From: Burkholderiales bacterium
Lineage (GTDB): Bacteria > Pseudomonadota > Gammaproteobacteria > Burkholderiales > Burkholderiaceae_C
Length of the DNA stretch: 64,000 bases
Assembly: GCA_947474755.1 (NCBI GenBank)
Contig: CANJJE010000008.1
Coordinates: 1 to 64,000 of the forward strand
Direction: 5' to 3'
This document shows, in pieces, positions 61,550 to 64,000 of this stretch. Below the pieces are notes generated by a model, which was given only the letters and a program-made list of their open reading frames with translations, did not search any database and was not told the DNA's origin. Numbering within the stretch: the stretch's first letter is position 1; each line of letters begins with the position of its first letter. Position numbers and translations under genes: made by a program.

Positions 61550-63535
61550 TTGAGCCCGCTGCGCGGCGCGGTGCAGCAGGCGTTTGCCGCGACCGGCAGC
61601 CTGGCGCAGGCTGACCCTGGGTACACCGAGCGTGAGGTGCAGTCGCGCATGGCGCTGGCAGTCGCCGAAGCGATCGATGAGCGCAGCACTTTGGTCGCTG
61701 AAGCCGGCACAGGTGTCGGCAAGACATTCGCCTACCTCGTGCCGACCCTCCTGTCCGGCGCACGAGCGCTGATCAGCACCGCGACGAAAAGCCTTCAGGA
61801 TCAGTTGTTCCTGCGCGACCTGCCGCGCCTGCGCGACGCACTGGGGCTGCCGACCTCAGTGGCGCTGCTCAAGGGTCGGGCGAGCTACCTCTGCACCTAC
61901 CGACTGAAGCAGGCGCGACACTCCATTGATCCGGGCGACGGATGGGCGGCACGTACGCTCGCCAGGATCGAAAGCTGGACGCAGCTCACCAACAATGGCG
62001 ATCTCGCAGAGATCGACGGGCTGGACGAGCGAAGCAGCGTGATCCCGCTGGTCACCTCAACGCGCGAGAACTGTCTCGGAAGTGAGTGCCCAGACTACCG
62101 CAGCTGCCACGTGATGAAGGCCAGACGCGAGGCCATGGCAGCGGATGTGGTGGTCGTCAACCACCATCTGTTCTTTGCCGACATGAGCCTTCGCGAAAGC
62201 GGCGTGGCCGAACTGCTGCCAAGCGTCGAGGTTGCGGTATTCGATGAAGCGCATCAGCTCGCCGAGGCGGGCGTCGCATTTCTAGGCGCGACGCTTTCCA
62301 GCGGGCAGTTGCTGGACACAGCGCGAGACATGTTGGCCACCGGCTTGCAACAGGCGCGCGGTCTGGCGCCCTGGCAGGACCTGGCGGCGGCTTGTGACAG
62401 GGCCGCACGTGAGTTGAGGCTTGCATGCGTTGGCGCATCGGGTGCGGATGGCTCACCGCGCGCCGTGCGCGGTTCGATGAAGCTGCGCTGGGATGAGCGC
62501 GCCGAGCGTACGCAGTTTGGCGCGGCGTTGACGCAGGCCGCCACCGCCTGCGTTGGGGCACACATGGCTTTGGACGCGGTGTCCGAGTTGTCGCCTGACT
62601 TCGCCAAGCTGGCTGACCGCATGGCCACACTTCATGAGCTGACTCAGCGCTTCGCCGATTCCGCGCTGCCCGGGCAGGTGCGCTGGATCGACATCACCGC
62701 GAATCAATGTCGGCTGGTCGAGTCGCCGCTTGACATTCGCGATGCCTTACACGAACAGATGGCCTCGGCGCCCAAGGCCTGGATATTCACCTCGGCCACG
62801 CTCGGTGAAGATGATCGCCTGTCCTGGTTCACCGAGCCGGCCGGTTTGTCTGAGGCAACGACGCTACGGGTCGGCAGCCCGTTCGACTACGCGGAGCACG
62901 CCCGGTTGTATGTACCGTCTTCGTTCCCGAAACCCAATGAGCCAGACCATGCCTTGGCTGTGGGGCGGTTGGCAGTGCGCTGCGCGAGAACGCTGGGCGG
63001 ACGAACCTTCGTGCTGACGACCACGCTGCGTGCCTTGCAAACCATCGGTGACACTTTGCGCGCCGAGTTCGACTCGGCCGGCGACGAGATGACGGTGTTG
63101 GTCCAGGGGCAGTTGCCCAAGCGCCAGCTGATGCAGACGTTCCTGGCGCAGCCGCGCTCGGTGCTGGTAGGTTCGCAGACCTTCTGGGAAGGCATCGACG
63201 TGCCTGGTGATGCTCTGCAATGCGTGCTGATCGACAAGCTGCCTTTCCCGCCACCGAACGATCCACTGGTCGAGGCTCGAGTGAAGCGACTGGAGGGCAA
63301 GGGCCGCAATGCGTTCAGCGATTACTTCGTTGCGGAAGCGGCGGTGTCGTTGAAGCAGGGCGCCGGGCGCTTGATTCGCAGCGAGACCGATCGCGGCCTG
63401 CTGGTAGTCTGTGATCCCCGACTGACGACGATGAACTACGGCAAGCGGTTGATCCAGGCTCTGCCTGCGATGCCTCGCCTAGAAGCCGAGGCAGACGCTA
63501 TGGACTGGCTGTCGATGTTGGCGGCCGAACAATGA
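61550..63535 (+). CDS. DinG/YoaA-family ATP-dependent DNA helicase
   Basis: The 661-residue superfamily 2 helicase resembles XPD. It has motif I VAEAGTGVGKT, a four-cysteine Fe-S region (SYLC, then ENCLGSECPDYRSC), the DEAH box VFDEAHQ, TSATLG, and C-terminal QTFWEGIDVPGD and QGAGRLIRS. Fe-S helicases of this group unwind DNA 5' to 3' in repair and at R-loops. The start is TTG 61550; an 11-codon frame (ATG 61518) ends overlapping it (TTGA) and might couple translation. It is convergent with bamD. Confidence 0.92.
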   Translation: MSPLRGAVQQAFAATGSLAQADPGYTEREVQSRMALAVAEAIDERSTLVAEAGTGVGKTFAYLVPTLLSGARALISTATKSLQDQLFLRDLPRLRDALGLPTSVALLKGRASYLCTYRLKQARHSIDPGDGWAARTLARIESWTQLTNNGDLAEIDGLDERSSVIPLVTSTRENCLGSECPDYRSCHVMKARREAMAADVVVVNHHLFFADMSLRESGVAELLPSVEVAVFDEAHQLAEAGVAFLGATLSSGQLLDTARDMLATGLQQARGLAPWQDLAAACDRAARELRLACVGASGADGSPRAVRGSMKLRWDERAERTQFGAALTQAATACVGAHMALDAVSELSPDFAKLADRMATLHELTQRFADSALPGQVRWIDITANQCRLVESPLDIRDALHEQMASAPKAWIFTSATLGEDDRLSWFTEPAGLSEATTLRVGSPFDYAEHARLYVPSSFPKPNEPDHALAVGRLAVRCARTLGGRTFVLTTTLRALQTIGDTLRAEFDSAGDEMTVLVQGQLPKRQLMQTFLAQPRSVLVGSQTFWEGIDVPGDALQCVLIDKLPFPPPNDPLVEARVKRLEGKGRNAFSDYFVAEAAVSLKQGAGRLIRSETDRGLLVVCDPRLTTMNYGKRLIQALPAMPRLEAEADAMDWLSMLAAEQ

Positions 63536-63567
63536 GTGACCGCCGCGCCCGGCACATCATCGGGCTA

Positions 63568-64000
63568 TCACCACAACTGCCACCAGGGCTTGTCAAGGTA
63601 GTTGATGCCATCGCCGCTCAGCAAGGCGCTCTTCGGATAGTTGGTGCGCAAGACGCGTTCGGCATCATCACGCAGCTTCTCCAAACCCAGCTTGTCATAG
63701 CTTCGCGCGAGGATCGACAGCGCTTCCTCGGTCGCCGGTGAATACTGGAATTCCTGGATCGCGGCCTGGGCACGGTTCGCTGCGGCCACGTAGGCGCCGC
63801 GACGGTAGTAGTAGCGGGCGACGTGGACCTCGTACTGGGCCAGCGTGTTGATGATGTAGCCCATGCGTTCCTGCGCATCGGCTGCGTATTTCGAATTCGG
63901 GTATTGCTCTGTCAGCTGCTTGAACGACTCGTACGAGTCGCGTGCAGCTTGCTGGTCGCGCTCCGACAAATCCTGGCGGGACAGCTTGCCCAGGAAACCG
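63568..64000 (-). CDS. bamD: outer membrane assembly factor BamD (5' end cut by window)
   Basis: The C-terminal ~144 residues of BamD are present, with the reading frame continuing to the right edge (FLGKLSRQDLSERDQQAARD). TPR-like helices are seen: YESFKQLTEQYPNSKYAADAQERMGYIINTLAQYEVHVARYYYRRGAYVAAANRAQAAIQEFQYSPATEEALSILARSYDKLGL in part. BamD is the essential lipoprotein partner of BamA that inserts outer-membrane proteins. The lipoprotein signal is outside the window. It ends TNYPKSALLSGDGINYLDKPWWQLW. Confidence 0.93.
   Translation of the reverse strand, partial: GFLGKLSRQDLSERDQQAARDSYESFKQLTEQYPNSKYAADAQERMGYIINTLAQYEVHVARYYYRRGAYVAAANRAQAAIQEFQYSPATEEALSILARSYDKLGLEKLRDDAERVLRTNYPKSALLSGDGINYLDKPWWQLW

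Overview
The window looks like a chromosome segment of a high-GC betaproteobacterium, order Burkholderiales (inference). The protein sequences and gene order support this: ilvB-ilvH-ilvC-pssA-leuA, tig-clpP-clpX-lon, etfB-etfA-acyl-CoA dehydrogenase, sucA-sucB-lpdA with a structured sucA leader, nadE next to a P-II gene, and a sigma factor/DUF3619/DUF3106/RDD cluster. The genus cannot be fixed from sequence alone.

Positions 1-18331 look accessory. They hold a clipped HExxH protein, an AT-rich cysteine protein, a HigBA toxin-antitoxin pair lying between two ~340 bp direct repeats (the left one a broken copy of the 3' end of a DUF3857/transglutaminase gene), an HD-like protein and a zinc-ribbon protein. 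Then comes a long leftward gene train. Its core (5040-9662) is four genes: a MoxR-type AAA+ ATPase, an unrecognised 214-residue protein, a metallopeptidase-like/VWA protein, and a very divergent S-adenosylmethionine synthetase relative. Upstream of this core (9881-10005) is a compact RNA with a perfect 10-bp closing helix, internal hairpins and an intrinsic terminator. Further upstream on the same strand are a MESH1-like alarmone hydrolase, a second VWA protein and two lipoproteins. Divergent from these are a WYL-domain regulator and a 1144-residue Cas4-like nuclease/UPF1-like helicase. This block is the best candidate for an undescribed system.

Positions 18382-28000 return to household genes: ppa, an M16 protease, a FemAB/GNAT-like protein, nadE, P-II, dgkA, and the RDD/DUF3106/DUF3619/sigma-factor operon. 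Positions 28211-34403 carry branched-chain amino acid synthesis (ilvBHC, leuA) with pssA between. A leucine-containing leader peptide and terminator sit before leuA and suggest attenuation.

Positions 34524-41562 carry a PBP7-like endopeptidase, a decayed gene, an IclR regulator, a TIGR03790 protein and hpnCDE (squalene synthesis for hopanoids). Then follow tRNA-Leu(UAG), the proteostasis cluster tig-clpP-clpX-lon, and three tRNAs (Gly, Cys, Leu-UAA) separated by terminators. Positions 48297-58720 hold the electron-transfer flavoprotein/acyl-CoA dehydrogenase/nitronate monooxygenase operon and the 2-oxoglutarate dehydrogenase operon. The right end has zapE, a small hypothetical gene, a PP2C phosphatase, a DinG-type helicase and the 3' part of bamD.
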